A DNA stretch of 64,000 nucleotides from Pseudo-nitzschia pungens (GCA_037355855.1 CM074759.1:5766001-5830000), one strand, 5' to 3'; shown: positions 32,333 to 44,200, counted from the first letter of the stretch. Program-made: numbers and translations. The notes: generated by a model not told the origin, from the letters alone.

Positions 32333-32894
32333 GTCCCCGTGATTCATGCCAGTGGCCCTGTACTGAGCAACTATACTGGTCCCCGGAAACAGATACTCCC
32401 AGGGGAACACCAATACTCCTGCTTGTTGTACCAGGACACTTGGATGGATCATAACAGAATTCAGGGTTGTATCCATATCACTTGTCAGAGGTCAAACTGC
32501 ACCAAATATTGCAGTTCTTCTATCAGAGGCCCGGCTGATTCGTAGTACAAAAAAAAGGGGGTTGGACCGGAGGACGTTTTGCCCTTGGTTCCATTCCTTG
32601 ACACGTACAAGGAGATCGATCAATCAGCCTATTATCTTTCAAGTTTATAGTCCCCGGAACCGGTGTACCGGAGACTCCCAATATAACATATAACATAGGA
32701 TCAGGTTGGATCGAAATCTGTTGCGTTCGGACAGAGGTTGCGTCCGAAACCGAATCGAAGCGATTGATAAACTCGTAATCGAAATCCGTAATTCGCTGTC
32801 GACTGCGTTCGAAATTCGAAATCGAGAACTGCTGCGTCCGAGCTGCTTGTCAGGGACCAAAGGTGCCCCAAATAATGCAGCTAGAGCGATTTTC
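32333..32894 (-). other. Copia non-coding region between pol and 3' LTR
   Basis: 560 bp after the pol stop with no open frame of note. Immediately next to the LTR in element sense is a short purine-rich run (ACGGGGAC), a weak candidate polypurine tract. A 'tagtccccg' motif occurs both at the LTR border and at 32649. Nothing else is recognised. Confidence 0.55.
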
Positions 32895-35800
32895 TTACCA
32901 CATGCATCGAGCGCAATGGTCTTTCAGAGCCGGACCATTCAGCAACTTAGTGAATAAATCAGCAATGTTGGTCTCACCAGGCTCCTTTGCGATTCGGATT
33001 GTTCCAGCAGCAATAGACTCGCGCGCCTTGTGGTAGGCAACACTGTTGTGCTTCTTGTTGCATGGACTCTCCGGCCTGGTGGTGTTCTTAACAACAGACT
33101 TGTTGTCACAGTACACATTGGTAGGACCTTCAATAGGGACACCCATCATCCTGAGCTTGTACCTAAGACCCTCAATCAGTTCAATGGCAATTCGGAGTGC
33201 AACTATCTCAGAACCAAAGGTTGACGTCTCGACAGTGGTCTGGCGTTTGCTGAACCACAGGATAGGGGCCCTGTTTACAAAGATAATAATTCCGGTATGG
33301 GATCTTCTTGTTGCTTTGCATCCGGCATGGTCCGCATCGACAAAACAACTCATAATAACTGCTTTTCCAAGAGCTTCGGGGGCATCTGGTGGCAACACCT
33401 CCTTGGCATCTGGATAAAACTCGCTCCAGTCGCAGTTGGGAAATCTGGACTCGTCCACTTCAGGACGCGTCTCGTCAAATACTAACTTGGATCGGGCATG
33501 CGCCTTGAGATAGGCAAACATGTGCAATACTTGGTTCAGATGCCCTGTTCTTGCTTGGGCTAGGTACCTAGACATGAGAGATACAGGCATGACCAAATCC
33601 AGTCGACCGAGCTCACATAACCATCTCAATACGCCAATCAGACCCTGGTAGTAGTTCTGCTTGCTTGGATCCAGTTCGGTGGTAACATCAACTTCAGGTC
33701 GATAATCGGATGTCAACGGGGTCGACACCTTGTTCGGAAGGTGCTTGTAACCATACTGCTCGGTGCCAAGCTCCTTCTCTACTGCGTCGATGGCTTTCTT
33801 AGCATATTTCTCGGAGGACATCGCCCACTTGGGAATTGGGTCGTCTTCGACCACATGCGAATGGACATCAGCGCCCAGATACAGGGTTGGAACTTCTATA
33901 GTCCCGTCCTTCAGCGTGAAGCGCTGCTCGATACTTTCCAACTGCCGTCGGGGGTCCTCACTGCAACAGATGATATCGTCGACGTATGCAATCAGGTATG
34001 CCCAGTACCTAGAACCATCCTTTCGCGTCTCCACCCGCATATGAACATCAGGATCAGCTTTACAGGGTTGATATCCTAGCGTTCGTAGGTGCTTGGTCAA
34101 ATAGGATCGGAACGACGCACCTGCAACAGGAAGTCCATACAGTGCTCGAACGATCTTACATACCTGTCCTGCCAAGTGCGGGGGAAAACCGTCTTCAGCT
34201 CGTGCAACCAAATAATATTTCTTCTTGATCGGCGCTGTAAGGTAGGCATTCTGGATGTCCGCAGACAGCACGTCCAGATTGTTCAGCGCTGCCAACAGGA
34301 AGAAGATACGGACTGAATCCCTGCTAGGTACACTGCTGAAGGTATGTTCCTTAGCTGTTGCTTGTACCTTATGGCCATCGGCGACGAGCCGTGCTTTCCG
34401 CGTCAGGGACCCCAACTTCACATCAAAGATCATGTGCGTCGTGATCTTGCTGAATCCTTCGGCCTTGAGACCTTCGACGGTGTAGCTGGGGTCAAACTTG
34501 AACGCCATCTCGTTGTTTCTCATCTCCTTCGCAATCGCCTTCTCCCAATAGTCCGTTCCCGTCTTTCGGTCGATGGCGAGGGCTTCAGGGATAGAATGTG
34601 GTAACTCCACTCTGAACTTGTGGGTCCGATCCCAGTACTTGTTTCGCTTGGTGGCTTTGAGGATTCGCTTCTTCCTTCGTAGTACGTGGTGGATCCACCA
34701 TCGGAATGCTGGCTGATCCGAGATCTTGGCGGATATGGCGTACTCTGCGGTCTGCACAGGAAAGGACTCTTTCAGATCGCTCAACTTACACCAGGATTCG
34801 GTTCCGTCTTTCCAACTGACGAGCAATCGCCATCCCTTCGTTGTAGGCTTGGGGACTTTGCGACCATGCTTGTTGGTGATCGTCGCATCTTGTTTCCTAA
34901 CGGCGGATCCGTCCTTCTCGTGATCGATAATCTCGTCCAGGAGAGAAAACATGCGTCCGTCGTCGTCAATTTCGCTGTACATGCTCTCAGCAACGATGTT
35001 GGCGGTATACTGCTCGACGGAACCATCTGGAAATTGCAGATCATACATTCTGGTATCAAGGATAGGGTTATCATTCCTCTTGCCAATCGGATTGCCATTA
35101 AGATCAGCAGAACGATTCTTCACGACACACCGTAGTCGTTCATCGCCCTTCTGGATCATGACATTATTACCAATATACTCATCATAGTCATCCCCATCAG
35201 GTATGAGGTCGTCGATATCTGGAATAGAGGCTTCAGGCTCGGCGAGCTCCCACCGTTCTTGGTGACCTTCAAATAACTCAGCAGGGGGATCAGGGTACGT
35301 AGCTTGGAACTTTGCGTCGTTATCCTCAACCTTGTCCCCGATCTTGGATTCCACTGCTTGGTCAAATGAGTCCATATAGCGCTTGACGTCATGGGAACGC
35401 CATTCTTCTTCAGTAACAGCACGGACTGTATTAGTGCTTACCGGCATGGCCGCCTCGTTCAGGATCCAGTGGCAGTCTCCGCCTCCGAATCGGTCACCGC
35501 ACGGGCCAAGCCATCGTCCCAGCTTCTCGGTCCCATCAGAGAGATCAACCCAATAGACGAAATCATACCATTCATGGGCTTGGTACAGAGATATGTCAGG
35601 CATGTACCCATGTACAATTTCGAACGGCGTTCGACCCATCATCGTAGGATCACTGGAAGCCGTGCGCTGTCGGATGGCAGCAACGAGCTCTCCGCAGAAA
35701 GCCCACAGGCGCTTGGGGGATCGCTTCCGAGCCGTCTTCTTGCGGATGCTTCTGCTGATATGGCCGATGCTGAGCTCCGCGCGATTCTGGAAGGGGCATC

Positions 35801-37418
35801 TTGGCTGGATGAAAGTCTGGTGGATATGGTTCTTGCTGACGACCTTATTCCATGGAGTCTTGTAAGTACCAGGGGCGCCTTGCTCTCGAGCGCCATCAGA
35901 TATCAAATGCTCGGGGATACCGACATCGTGGATGAAAATCTTCAGGCCTTCATACGCTTGCTTCTTGCCCTGTATAGGTATGAACTCGTCGTAGCCCTTA
36001 CCATTACTGAAAACTTGGGCGGCTGAATCTTGTCGCATGATGCTCGGGACCTTTGCCATCCAGGTGTCGGTGTACCATTTGCCAGCCGCGATGCGCTTGT
36101 TTCTGAAGCTCTGCGTTGGCAATCGGCGGACAAGGGGATGCATAGGGTTGCGGAACCCTTTCTGCGTCGTGACTCGAAGAGTATCCGCAGCCTTTCTCGG
36201 AGATACATCCCAAATCTTGGACAGACGGTCGGAGTCGATCTTGCAGTATCGTTCGGTGTCAATCGTCGGACCCCACTTGGCTCGTCTGGCGATAGTGTCG
36301 AGCTCGGGATCGACTGGTTCGACTGCATCGTCGTCCCATCGAACATGCTTGTAAACGGCAGACAGGCAGACGGGGAAATCCCTGCAACGGGGATCCAATT
36401 CGAAGCGCTCGCGTCCATCGGTGTAGGCGCGCTCGTACAACGGGGTATGCAGGGCGTTGACTGTAAGACTTGGTACAGAATCCATGTCTACATCGTCCCC
36501 GCAAGTCTTCAGGGAATCGCCCGAATGAAAAAGAGAAGATAGCCGCGCATCCAGACGCGAGTCGGATGCGATCGCACATGGGGTCAGATCACGGCGGGTA
36601 CAGAGTTGCTGAAGACTCCGCAGCTTGTACTTCTCATAACAATCATGCTGGGGAAGGATCAGCTCGTCGCTTTGAAGAGGCTTGTCGTACAAATGGGGAC
36701 TGAAGTTGGACCGTGTTTCGACGGGCTCCAACTTGCGCTTGTTGGACTTCTTGGACTGCTTCGTGGTCGTCGCGGCAGGCGCGATGGGCGTCGCCATAGG
36801 CGGCGCCGCGCGAAGGACAGACAGCGTAGGATTCAACGGATGAGATCCGTCGATAGCTTCTTCGGCTTGCTCGAACTTCTTGCTCTTCGGATCCCAAGGG
36901 AAGTCTCGGGTAGCAACGACATGATCGCATGTAGCCATCTCATGCTTGGTGGGCTTGCGGGAAGGGAAATAGGACACGACCCCATCAAGCAGGAGCTTGA
37001 TGTCGAGGGTGTGGCCCGCATGGGGATCTTCAGGATCGGTATTGTCAATATGGATGGAGTGACTGGACTGTTCATCATACTGACGGGGCGCTTCACTGAC
37101 ACGATTGGGATGGCAGTCCCGTATCTGGTTCGGACAAATCAAGCTGTGGGACAACTTGTCGCCAAAATATAGGGCTTCGTGGAAATAAATCAACCAAACT
37201 TTCCCGTCGGTATCTGTGTAGGCCGTAACACAGGTCCCAATAGGAATGTTCTTGATAGGCTCGAGCTCAGGCGAAAAAGGATGAACATCGACGTGGCTGA
37301 CGACTTGGTCTTCAAGCAAGATCATATTGGAACCGGCGGCAGTCGTATCAGCGTGGCTGTCCAGCTCGCATTGTCCCTCAGGGCTTGGGCGCGCGCGCGG
37401 CAGATCCATCTGGTACAA
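32895..37418 (-). CDS. pol: Copia (CoDi-like) Pol: protease, integrase, reverse transcriptase, RNase H
   Basis: About 1,507 residues counted from a TTG at 37418; the first ATG is at 37409. Protease signature CELDSHADTTAAG lies at residues 17-29. The integrase triad is D449 (WYTDTW), D507 (LISDGA) and E547 (RAELSIG), with 39 residues between the last two, followed by the conserved 'TPFEIVHGYMPDISLYQ'. The reverse transcriptase has 'SADIQNAYL' and YVDD at about 1144-1147. RNase H shows 'FVDADHAG' near 1358, 'SKRQTTVETSTFGSE' and 'YCDNKSVVKN' near 1436. The order protease-integrase-RT-RNase H is diagnostic for Copia. The frame is the same as gag: only one TGA (37463-37461) separates them, with no other stop between. 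The frame is complete and looks functional. Confidence 0.96.
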   Translation of the reverse strand: MYQMDLPRARPSPEGQCELDSHADTTAAGSNMILLEDQVVSHVDVHPFSPELEPIKNIPIGTCVTAYTDTDGKVWLIYFHEALYFGDKLSHSLICPNQIRDCHPNRVSEAPRQYDEQSSHSIHIDNTDPEDPHAGHTLDIKLLLDGVVSYFPSRKPTKHEMATCDHVVATRDFPWDPKSKKFEQAEEAIDGSHPLNPTLSVLRAAPPMATPIAPAATTTKQSKKSNKRKLEPVETRSNFSPHLYDKPLQSDELILPQHDCYEKYKLRSLQQLCTRRDLTPCAIASDSRLDARLSSLFHSGDSLKTCGDDVDMDSVPSLTVNALHTPLYERAYTDGRERFELDPRCRDFPVCLSAVYKHVRWDDDAVEPVDPELDTIARRAKWGPTIDTERYCKIDSDRLSKIWDVSPRKAADTLRVTTQKGFRNPMHPLVRRLPTQSFRNKRIAAGKWYTDTWMAKVPSIMRQDSAAQVFSNGKGYDEFIPIQGKKQAYEGLKIFIHDVGIPEHLISDGAREQGAPGTYKTPWNKVVSKNHIHQTFIQPRCPFQNRAELSIGHISRSIRKKTARKRSPKRLWAFCGELVAAIRQRTASSDPTMMGRTPFEIVHGYMPDISLYQAHEWYDFVYWVDLSDGTEKLGRWLGPCGDRFGGGDCHWILNEAAMPVSTNTVRAVTEEEWRSHDVKRYMDSFDQAVESKIGDKVEDNDAKFQATYPDPPAELFEGHQERWELAEPEASIPDIDDLIPDGDDYDEYIGNNVMIQKGDERLRCVVKNRSADLNGNPIGKRNDNPILDTRMYDLQFPDGSVEQYTANIVAESMYSEIDDDGRMFSLLDEIIDHEKDGSAVRKQDATITNKHGRKVPKPTTKGWRLLVSWKDGTESWCKLSDLKESFPVQTAEYAISAKISDQPAFRWWIHHVLRRKKRILKATKRNKYWDRTHKFRVELPHSIPEALAIDRKTGTDYWEKAIAKEMRNNEMAFKFDPSYTVEGLKAEGFSKITTHMIFDVKLGSLTRKARLVADGHKVQATAKEHTFSSVPSRDSVRIFFLLAALNNLDVLSADIQNAYLTAPIKKKYYLVARAEDGFPPHLAGQVCKIVRALYGLPVAGASFRSYLTKHLRTLGYQPCKADPDVHMRVETRKDGSRYWAYLIAYVDDIICCSEDPRRQLESIEQRFTLKDGTIEVPTLYLGADVHSHVVEDDPIPKWAMSSEKYAKKAIDAVEKELGTEQYGYKHLPNKVSTPLTSDYRPEVDVTTELDPSKQNYYQGLIGVLRWLCELGRLDLVMPVSLMSRYLAQARTGHLNQVLHMFAYLKAHARSKLVFDETRPEVDESRFPNCDWSEFYPDAKEVLPPDAPEALGKAVIMSCFVDADHAGCKATRRSHTGIIIFVNRAPILWFSKRQTTVETSTFGSEIVALRIAIELIEGLRYKLRMMGVPIEGPTNVYCDNKSVVKNTTRPESPCNKKHNSVAYHKARESIAAGTIRIAKEPGETNIADLFTKLLNGPALKDHCARCMW

Positions 37419-37460
37419 CAGCCGGCCAACCTTACTTAATTTCGGGCACCGGCCGTCGTT

Positions 37461-39407
37461 TCAGTTCTTGGGGGTCTGTCCTTGGTTCGAGCCGTTGCCC
37501 TTCTTCTTGCCCTTTCTGCGCCCCTTGGGCCCAAAACTGTTCCCTGCGCCTTGGGTCGCATTCGCGTTCGCGTTCGCGGAGGCATCAGGCGTGGTGGAAC
37601 TAGTGGACTGAATAGTTCGAGCTTTCTTCTGCTGGCGGAGGTCATACAACTGCTTTCGTTGTTCCTTGGAGAATGTCTTGTAGACTTCATGGGGATACTG
37701 CTTGTCCTCAATCTTGCCGCTGTACGATCCACCCTTGTTGCTTCCTTGGTTGCCACCACCTTGGTGGACAGAGGAGATACTTCGCGCTCGCTTGGTTGCA
37801 ACCGCACCCATCTTTCGTATGCCAAGGCACCTCTTGAAGTACGAGACGCATTCGTTGAAGTTCTTGGTGTACTTATCGGTTTCAAAGATCTGGATCTTGG
37901 GGTTCTCAAACCGATCATCTTGGATGCTGTGGATGAAACGCATGGTGAAGTCTTCTTCGTCGGGCAACTTGTCGTGGTTGGATAGCGTAGTCTGGAAATT
38001 CAACCAAGTTCTGCAGTGCTTCTCAAAGTCGTATGTTCGAGAGTCTCCCGTGTAGCGGGAGGTGTACATGCCGGTACGGACCTTGTCAAGAATAGCCGCG
38101 ACGTTGGTTGCGGAGAAGGCATTCTCGTAGAGATGTAGGAAAGCCGCTCGGGCGTTCCCAGTCGGATTCTTCGCGTCTTTGTACCTTCGAGTGTAGGCCC
38201 AGGCAGGGCCATCACGGACTGCGTTGCAGAGCAACACCCAAACGTCGTGGTTGTCAGTGACAAATTGCGGGCCTTCAAGCGTGGCACATCGAACATTATA
38301 ATCCATCCAGTTGGAAAAAATCCCGTCCTTCCCAACAGTGGCGGATCTCTCTGCTGCAGTCACCGTCTCTTGCTCCTTCGGACGGATGACGTATGATAGG
38401 GGGAACCCTTGTTCATTATACTGAAAGCGGAGGAACTGGCGAAAGCTTTCTTCCCACTGACGGAAGTTGTCAAGGTTGACGAGCTTCGGCGGAGTAATGG
38501 ACGCTGAGACGACCTCCTTGTCAGCGGTCTGCATTTCATGTAGGCGTTGGCGAGTTCGGTCGGCTGCGAGGGGATCACTAAGCCAAGTATGGGCTGTAGG
38601 CTTGATACCAATGAGAGGTTGGTAGCGGATCCATTCCGAAAGAAGCTGGAAAGATTGTCTGAAGGATAGTCCGATGAATACTCGTTCATGGTAGGGGCAC
38701 ATCGGATGACGACCCCCATTGAAGTCACGGAGGTACTTGGGGAGTTCCTTGGTAGAGAGCTGTTGGATCGCCTCGATGCTGTTGAGGCCATTCCGGAATA
38801 GTTCGTCCGCCGTATCACTGTTGCTGAAACCAGAGAGGATCTTGTGGAGGTCTAACTCCCTTGAGCTGAGCTTTGCTCCATTCTTGTATCCAGAGATTCC
38901 ACCATTAGCTTGGGCTGTGGCATGGGCTTGGAGGATTTCAGGACTGGCTCCTGTAGGGGCGGCGACAGGAGCAGGAGCAGGAGCGGGAGCAGGAGCAGGG
39001 GCACAAGCGGCGGCAGCGGCAGCAGCAGCAGCATTAGCAGCAATCCGGGCTGCATTCTCGCTGCGCATTGCTCTCAGTTCTTGAATAGCAGCAAGAAGGA
39101 TCATTTCAGATCGGGGTTGGATGTCAAGGTTTGGTTCTTGTTGGACTCTGGAGGCTCCAAACGCAGCAGGGACAGCAGGAGGGACTCCAGGCGCTCCGAC
39201 AGGGGGCAGCGCTCCAACAGGGGGAACGCCAGGCGCTCCGACAGGGGCGGCGTCAGCAACTCCAGGAACATCTCCAGGTGGGGGAGCGCCGACTCCGGTT
39301 CCGGCTCCGGGGACAGCTCCACCACCATCTCCAGGGGCAGGGGCATCTCCAGCAGCGCCGGCTCCGGCGGCGGCTGCAGCGATTTGTCTTCTGGTTTGCT
39401 TGGCCAT
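37461..39407 (-). CDS. gag: Copia (CoDi-like) Gag
   Basis: 648 residues from the ATG at 39407. The N-terminal 130 or so residues are Gly/Ala/Pro/Val-rich, partly repeated ('GAPGVPPVGA'), followed by an Ala run and an Ala-Pro dipeptide run. The middle (from 'LDLHKILSGFSNSDTADELF' through 'GRHPMCPYHERVFIGLSFRQ' and 'QWEESFRQFLRFQYNE') is the conserved capsid-like part. The C-terminus is very basic (KGRRKGKKKG) and probably binds RNA; no CCHC knuckle is present. It ends at a single TGA in frame with pol. Confidence 0.9.
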   Translation of the reverse strand: MAKQTRRQIAAAAAGAGAAGDAPAPGDGGGAVPGAGTGVGAPPPGDVPGVADAAPVGAPGVPPVGALPPVGAPGVPPAVPAAFGASRVQQEPNLDIQPRSEMILLAAIQELRAMRSENAARIAANAAAAAAAAACAPAPAPAPAPAPVAAPTGASPEILQAHATAQANGGISGYKNGAKLSSRELDLHKILSGFSNSDTADELFRNGLNSIEAIQQLSTKELPKYLRDFNGGRHPMCPYHERVFIGLSFRQSFQLLSEWIRYQPLIGIKPTAHTWLSDPLAADRTRQRLHEMQTADKEVVSASITPPKLVNLDNFRQWEESFRQFLRFQYNEQGFPLSYVIRPKEQETVTAAERSATVGKDGIFSNWMDYNVRCATLEGPQFVTDNHDVWVLLCNAVRDGPAWAYTRRYKDAKNPTGNARAAFLHLYENAFSATNVAAILDKVRTGMYTSRYTGDSRTYDFEKHCRTWLNFQTTLSNHDKLPDEEDFTMRFIHSIQDDRFENPKIQIFETDKYTKNFNECVSYFKRCLGIRKMGAVATKRARSISSVHQGGGNQGSNKGGSYSGKIEDKQYPHEVYKTFSKEQRKQLYDLRQQKKARTIQSTSSTTPDASANANANATQGAGNSFGPKGRRKGKKKGNGSNQGQTPKN

Positions 39408-40369
39408 GGTTGTCTTGCTTTGATTACCTAATGTGCTTCAGTTTCTAAACCAAATTCTTTTGTGGTGGGGACTGTTTCCATCCAAGTTGTCGGTCGAAGG
39501 TCTGTATCGATGACGACCAAAAGAAAAGGTATCACGTATCACGTCAGCATTGGTGTCAACATTTTCGTGTCGACTTCCGAAAAGGTATCCACACCGATGG
39601 TTGGCTAGAAAGGTATCGTGTCGTCATCCAAAAGAAGAACATTCGAATCGGTGGTTCGTGTCGATTATTCTGTATCGGTATTGGGTTACGTCTGTTGTCT
39701 GCGCCGACGTCGACCAAAAAGAGAAGAATTCTATTCGGTCTTTCTGCTCTTGACCAATCGATTTGATTCTGAGATATGACAGATCTCAGGGTTCTTGGCT
39801 TGTCTGATTCCAAATTCCCTTGGCTAAAATCAAAAATCGATGGTATAGCAGGTTCGAGGTTGTCTGCGCCTCGTGAGGTTGTCTGCGCCTCATTGTTTCG
39901 GATGGGACTGACGTCATGTCCTTGGTCTGCTGGACACTGTCTTCACTGGAAAGTTCGTGGTGTTCTGTCTTTTTCTTTTTCCAGCGTGTCCCATCCCCGG
40001 CAAACGTCCCCTTGAATCCTGTAAAGAAATAACAGGGAATCATGGACGCTGCTTTCTCCACGTCCATTATGCTCCTTCCCCACCGGACTGAGCCTCCATG
40101 GAGCCACCATGACGCTCAGCTACTGGATATGAATACCAATAGATCCGCAGAGGTGGATGTGCGGACTCCGGTCGGTTCGCGGGTCTGGGGAAGGGCTCCC
40201 CATTAACATCAGGGATCTCGCGATGTCAGCTGCTGGTCCAGTTTTCAGCTGAGGTTTTACATCCAAGTGTAGGCATGGATGCCAGTGGTGATCAGCCAGC
40301 TGGGTTTCTTCACACGCTCTAGCCGGCGTCCCGGTTCGTAGTGGGTCGAGCAGTGGGTCTGATAAACTG
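39408..40369 (-). promoter_or_regulatory. Copia leader between 5' LTR and gag, with candidate primer-binding site
   Basis: 960 bp non-coding leader. Directly inside the right LTR, in element sense, is GTTTATCAGACCC, which resembles the TATCAGA-containing initiator-methionine tRNA binding sites of Copia elements; I regard it as a candidate. A 17-19 bp direct repeat ('gaggttgtctgcgcctc') occurs at about 39859-39895, and 'ggtatc' and 'cgtgtcg' motifs recur at 39520-39690. No other features seen. Confidence 0.5.
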
Positions 40370-41268
40370 TGTTGATATCCGCTCGTCAGCGGTCTTCGGG
40401 GAACTTAATCGACTTGTAGGTAAGTTCGACTCGTACTGGTCTGTAAATAAGGAAAAGCCTTAACAATAATAATACATAAAGTCCTGGCAAATCGTGAGTC
40501 TACAGTGGACTGTTCAAGGTCTATTGCATACGCTCAAGCAATACAAGGCACTTCCCTAGAGGTACATCGGAATCGGTCGTAAAGGAGGGCATGATAGGTG
40601 TGTTTATTTTAGAGTATAAAAGAAAGAGTGAATAAAAGGGAGCTGAGCCAAAGCGCTCAGCTCTGTATCGTGACAGCGCTCCGATAACTCGTATAATAAC
40701 AGAGCTCTGTAGCTCTGGTACTGTATTCTACGGGTAGCGAATCGGAGTATCGCTTAATTAGATCGAATCGTGCGCTAGCGCTAGCTCGCTTATGCTAGCG
40801 CGTTGGGTAACTGTTTGGGCCGGGTATGCGGTCATGGTACATATTATACACCAATGACCTGGCCCCGGCGGTAGCATCATATCTTAGCATTGGTATCATG
40901 GTAGGTTAGCATCTTCCAGTATCTCGTAGCCTTAGCAACCCTAACCCTGTAGCATTTAGCTACACCATAACAGGTGCTTTACTCGGGGTACGTACGATTG
41001 GTACAAATCGTACGCGGCGACCCTAGTAAACTCTGCTAGCATCCATACTAAACAGGATAGGTCTGCTGCTAAGCCTGCTGCTAAGCCTGTTGCTAAGCCT
41101 GTTGCTAAGCCTGTTGCTGAGCCTGTATGCTAGCAATTAGCACACAGCTCTAGCACTCAGCTCAGCACCTGTTAGTCAGTTACTGGAGGCTGCTGCCTGT
41201 AGCCCCAGTACACTCTCCTACACAGGAGCCTTAGCACAGATCATAGCACCACCTTGAATATCTTCATA
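40370..41268 (-). mobile_element. Copia right LTR (5' LTR), intact
   Basis: 899 bp, uninterrupted. It matches the two segments of the left LTR (19074-19742 and 32103-32332) in length and, by eye, in sequence. Ends are TGTTGATATCC and GAATATCTTCA(TA); the outer border is uncertain by two bases. It contains the palindromic stretch 'ctagcgctag' and a 12 bp repeat array near its start. It should carry the promoter for gag-pol transcription to the left. Confidence 0.95.
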
Positions 41269-44200
41269 GGATGTCATGGTGGGTCTGCCAATATTTAAGA
41301 AGAGGAGGACCAGAAATGGCAACATGCAGAGCATTCTGATCAAACCTTGAACACTTGCATCCATTGAGAGAAAATGCCCAAGGCTCAAACACAAGTCTGG
41401 GATAGTGATGGGCAGAAGCTCTATGGACAGAGAGAAAGGCCTTTGCCATGCTGTCAACCTGATGATTGCGAAGGGCCCACCAATCAAGAAAGATTCCAGC
41501 TTGATGGCCCTGAACCCACTGAAAATGCACAGAGATTGGCAGGGCAGAAATCATGTTTCTGATGACATAAACATAATCAAAAGACTTCTGGGAAATAACC
41601 AATGGCCATGATCCCTCAGCCTGTTTGAGAGCTGTGTCACCATCCAGAGCAATGGTGATAGAGCCAGAAGCAATATCAAAAAGACTCACCAGAGCAGTGC
41701 AACAGGTGAGAACCCCAAGGATGCCTGCCAGTTCACTCCTATAGGATGATTGGTCCTCAGGGGATCCGCTGACAAAATTACAGCCAGTGAGAAACAATGA
41801 AGCATTCTTGGTGGAGGTATTGGGTGATAGAATGAAAGCAGAAGTTCCTCTGAGAAGGTCCGGATCAAATGAACCATCACATACAGCACTGGCAGTACCA
41901 CTCTCAATAGCATCAACAAGGTGCTGACAGCCAGCCTGTGGTAGGGAATATTTGTGGAGAAGTACTCTTGGAGACTCACAGAGTGCATCAAAGGCATCTA
42001 CAGGGGAGTCTGGAAGAGAATCAAATGGATTGTACACCAGAGGATCCATGTCAGGAGGCTCAGAAACAAAGGCTGAGGACCCAACAACGCGGACAACTTG
42101 TCCACAAATAACAGGGCAGACAAGCACATCAGCACAGGCTGGTTTGTCAGAAATGAGTTCAGAAGTGACCCTGTATCTGCCCCTGCCCTGGGAGGTGCTC
42201 ACAATCCAGCCATTAGAAGTTTTGAAGAATATTCTGTTGGTGGATGGAGACAAAAACCAAGGCCAAAGAGAAGCTGTCTGGGGAGAGAGCCAATTCCCAA
42301 GATGGAAAGAAGGAGCCAGTGCCCTGGCTGCAGGGGGTGGACAGGGGGGAAGAAAACAGGTCTGAAGAGCCTTAGTCCATAAGCGCTGTGCTGCTGGAGG
42401 CCAGGATGGAGGACATCTAGGCCAGTCAAGATGATCCCTCAAGTGATTGGAGGATGTCAGCTGGAAGGCCATAGGAGAGAGTCTTTTCCCATCTGGAGTA
42501 CAAATGTCAGCAAGGGAGATAGCCTTGAGTGACATGCGCATGTGATTCAATAGGGACAAGTCAGCACCTCTGAAGCCAGAGTTGACAAAGGCTTGCATGA
42601 GATAGCAGTCATTGGAACGTAGCAGGGGAAGATCTGGGAAGTCTTCAAACAAGCTCACAGGGTGAACAGAGAAAAACTTCCACACATGTTTGTACCAGCA
42701 AGGAGTGACGTAGGAAGCAAAAGGATGATATGGGGTGACACCAAGATGGAGAGGAATGCCAAGTTCGAGCCGTAGAGACTCAGCAGTTAGCCTGAGAATC
42801 CGACCAGTTTGCGAGGACCTGACAGATTCCTGAAAGAGAGTGGCAATATGACTGAACTCTTGGAGGAGGTAGGGATGAACGAAACCAAAGCCTTGATAGA
42901 GGGAAGGACCATAGAATACATGTCTGGGAAATGTCCGTGACATCCCTGCTTTATTCAGCACAGGAACAAGTGCTGGGTGAATGATCTTCGTCCAGGTGGC
43001 CTCATCAAGTTGCGTGACAGGCATGGGGTATTCAACAGACTTCATGAAAGAGTACTTGAATGTGTAGAGGGATGCCCTCTTCTCACACTTGGAAGCCTTG
43101 AGTTGAGAGCCAAAAGACTGAGACTGGGACTTCATGTGAGCAATCTGTGCTTCCTCATTGCCATCCATGGAGATAAAAACCCCAAGGGTCTTGTCAGCAT
43201 GGTCAACTTCAAAACGATCCAGGGTAGCTCGATTGCCATTCTTGTCAGCAACAGAGAAGTCACCGGGCATGTCAGCAATGGAGCGATAGTCCCAACCGGA
43301 TCCATTCCATTTAAAATCAATCAAATAACAGAAGGATTTGGCAGGTTCAATCGCACCACCAGTGGCAATAATCCCTCCAGCCCATCGGTCAAGAGCTACC
43401 TGAAAATCAACAGCCAATTCCTCACCAGATGTTGAGGAATCACAGCCAGCACAAAACAAATCTGTGTCATCCACAAAGGCAAAACCCACAAGAGAAACCA
43501 GTTGCAGTGACAAAGAAGTGATAAGATGGACACCATGCCCAGCCTGTTGCATCATTCGGAAGACAATTGTTGACACCAAGGCCCAAAGAGTTGGACCAAT
43601 ACCGTTGCCTTGGCCACAACCACTGAGAGGAACAGGTTCATCACCATACACAGGGCCGGACCGACCAAAACCAGTTTTGATGTGGTGCTTAGCATGCTGC
43701 AGAGTAGACAGAAGAACTTCACACACATGGGCAGGAACCCCAAAGCTCTGGAGAGTGAGACCTGCAATGGGATGAGAGATTCTATCATAACAGCCCTTGG
43801 CATCATTCATAGCAACAGCACCGGATCTGCGCTTCTGCCTCAACACATCACAGATGAGCTTCTTGTTCAGGCAGGTGTTGATGGCCTTGTGGTGTTTCCT
43901 GCTTCCATGTTGATCAACAGCCACGGCATTGGCACGTTCAGCATAGGCAAGAATGCGTCTACCAATCATCTTGTTGTTGATTTGGAACTCAGGAGACATC
44001 AGCTGAATAAGCCTCATCTTATCCACTCTATATTCCCCAGGTTTCTTGAAGATCTCAACATCAGTGATGACCTGCCAAGCAGAAGGAGAGAAGCCAACAA
44101 TCAATGGGACGGATCTCAGGAGAGTGTCAAACTTGTTCAACTGGGGATCCATGGCAAATGCCTTGTGGTGGGAAAAACTCAAACAAGAAGGTTCACTTGC

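Noticed and set aside
40605..40625. TATAAAAG box in the Copia LTR
   Set aside because: It is on the plus strand, opposite to gag-pol, so it is not evidence for the element's own promoter.
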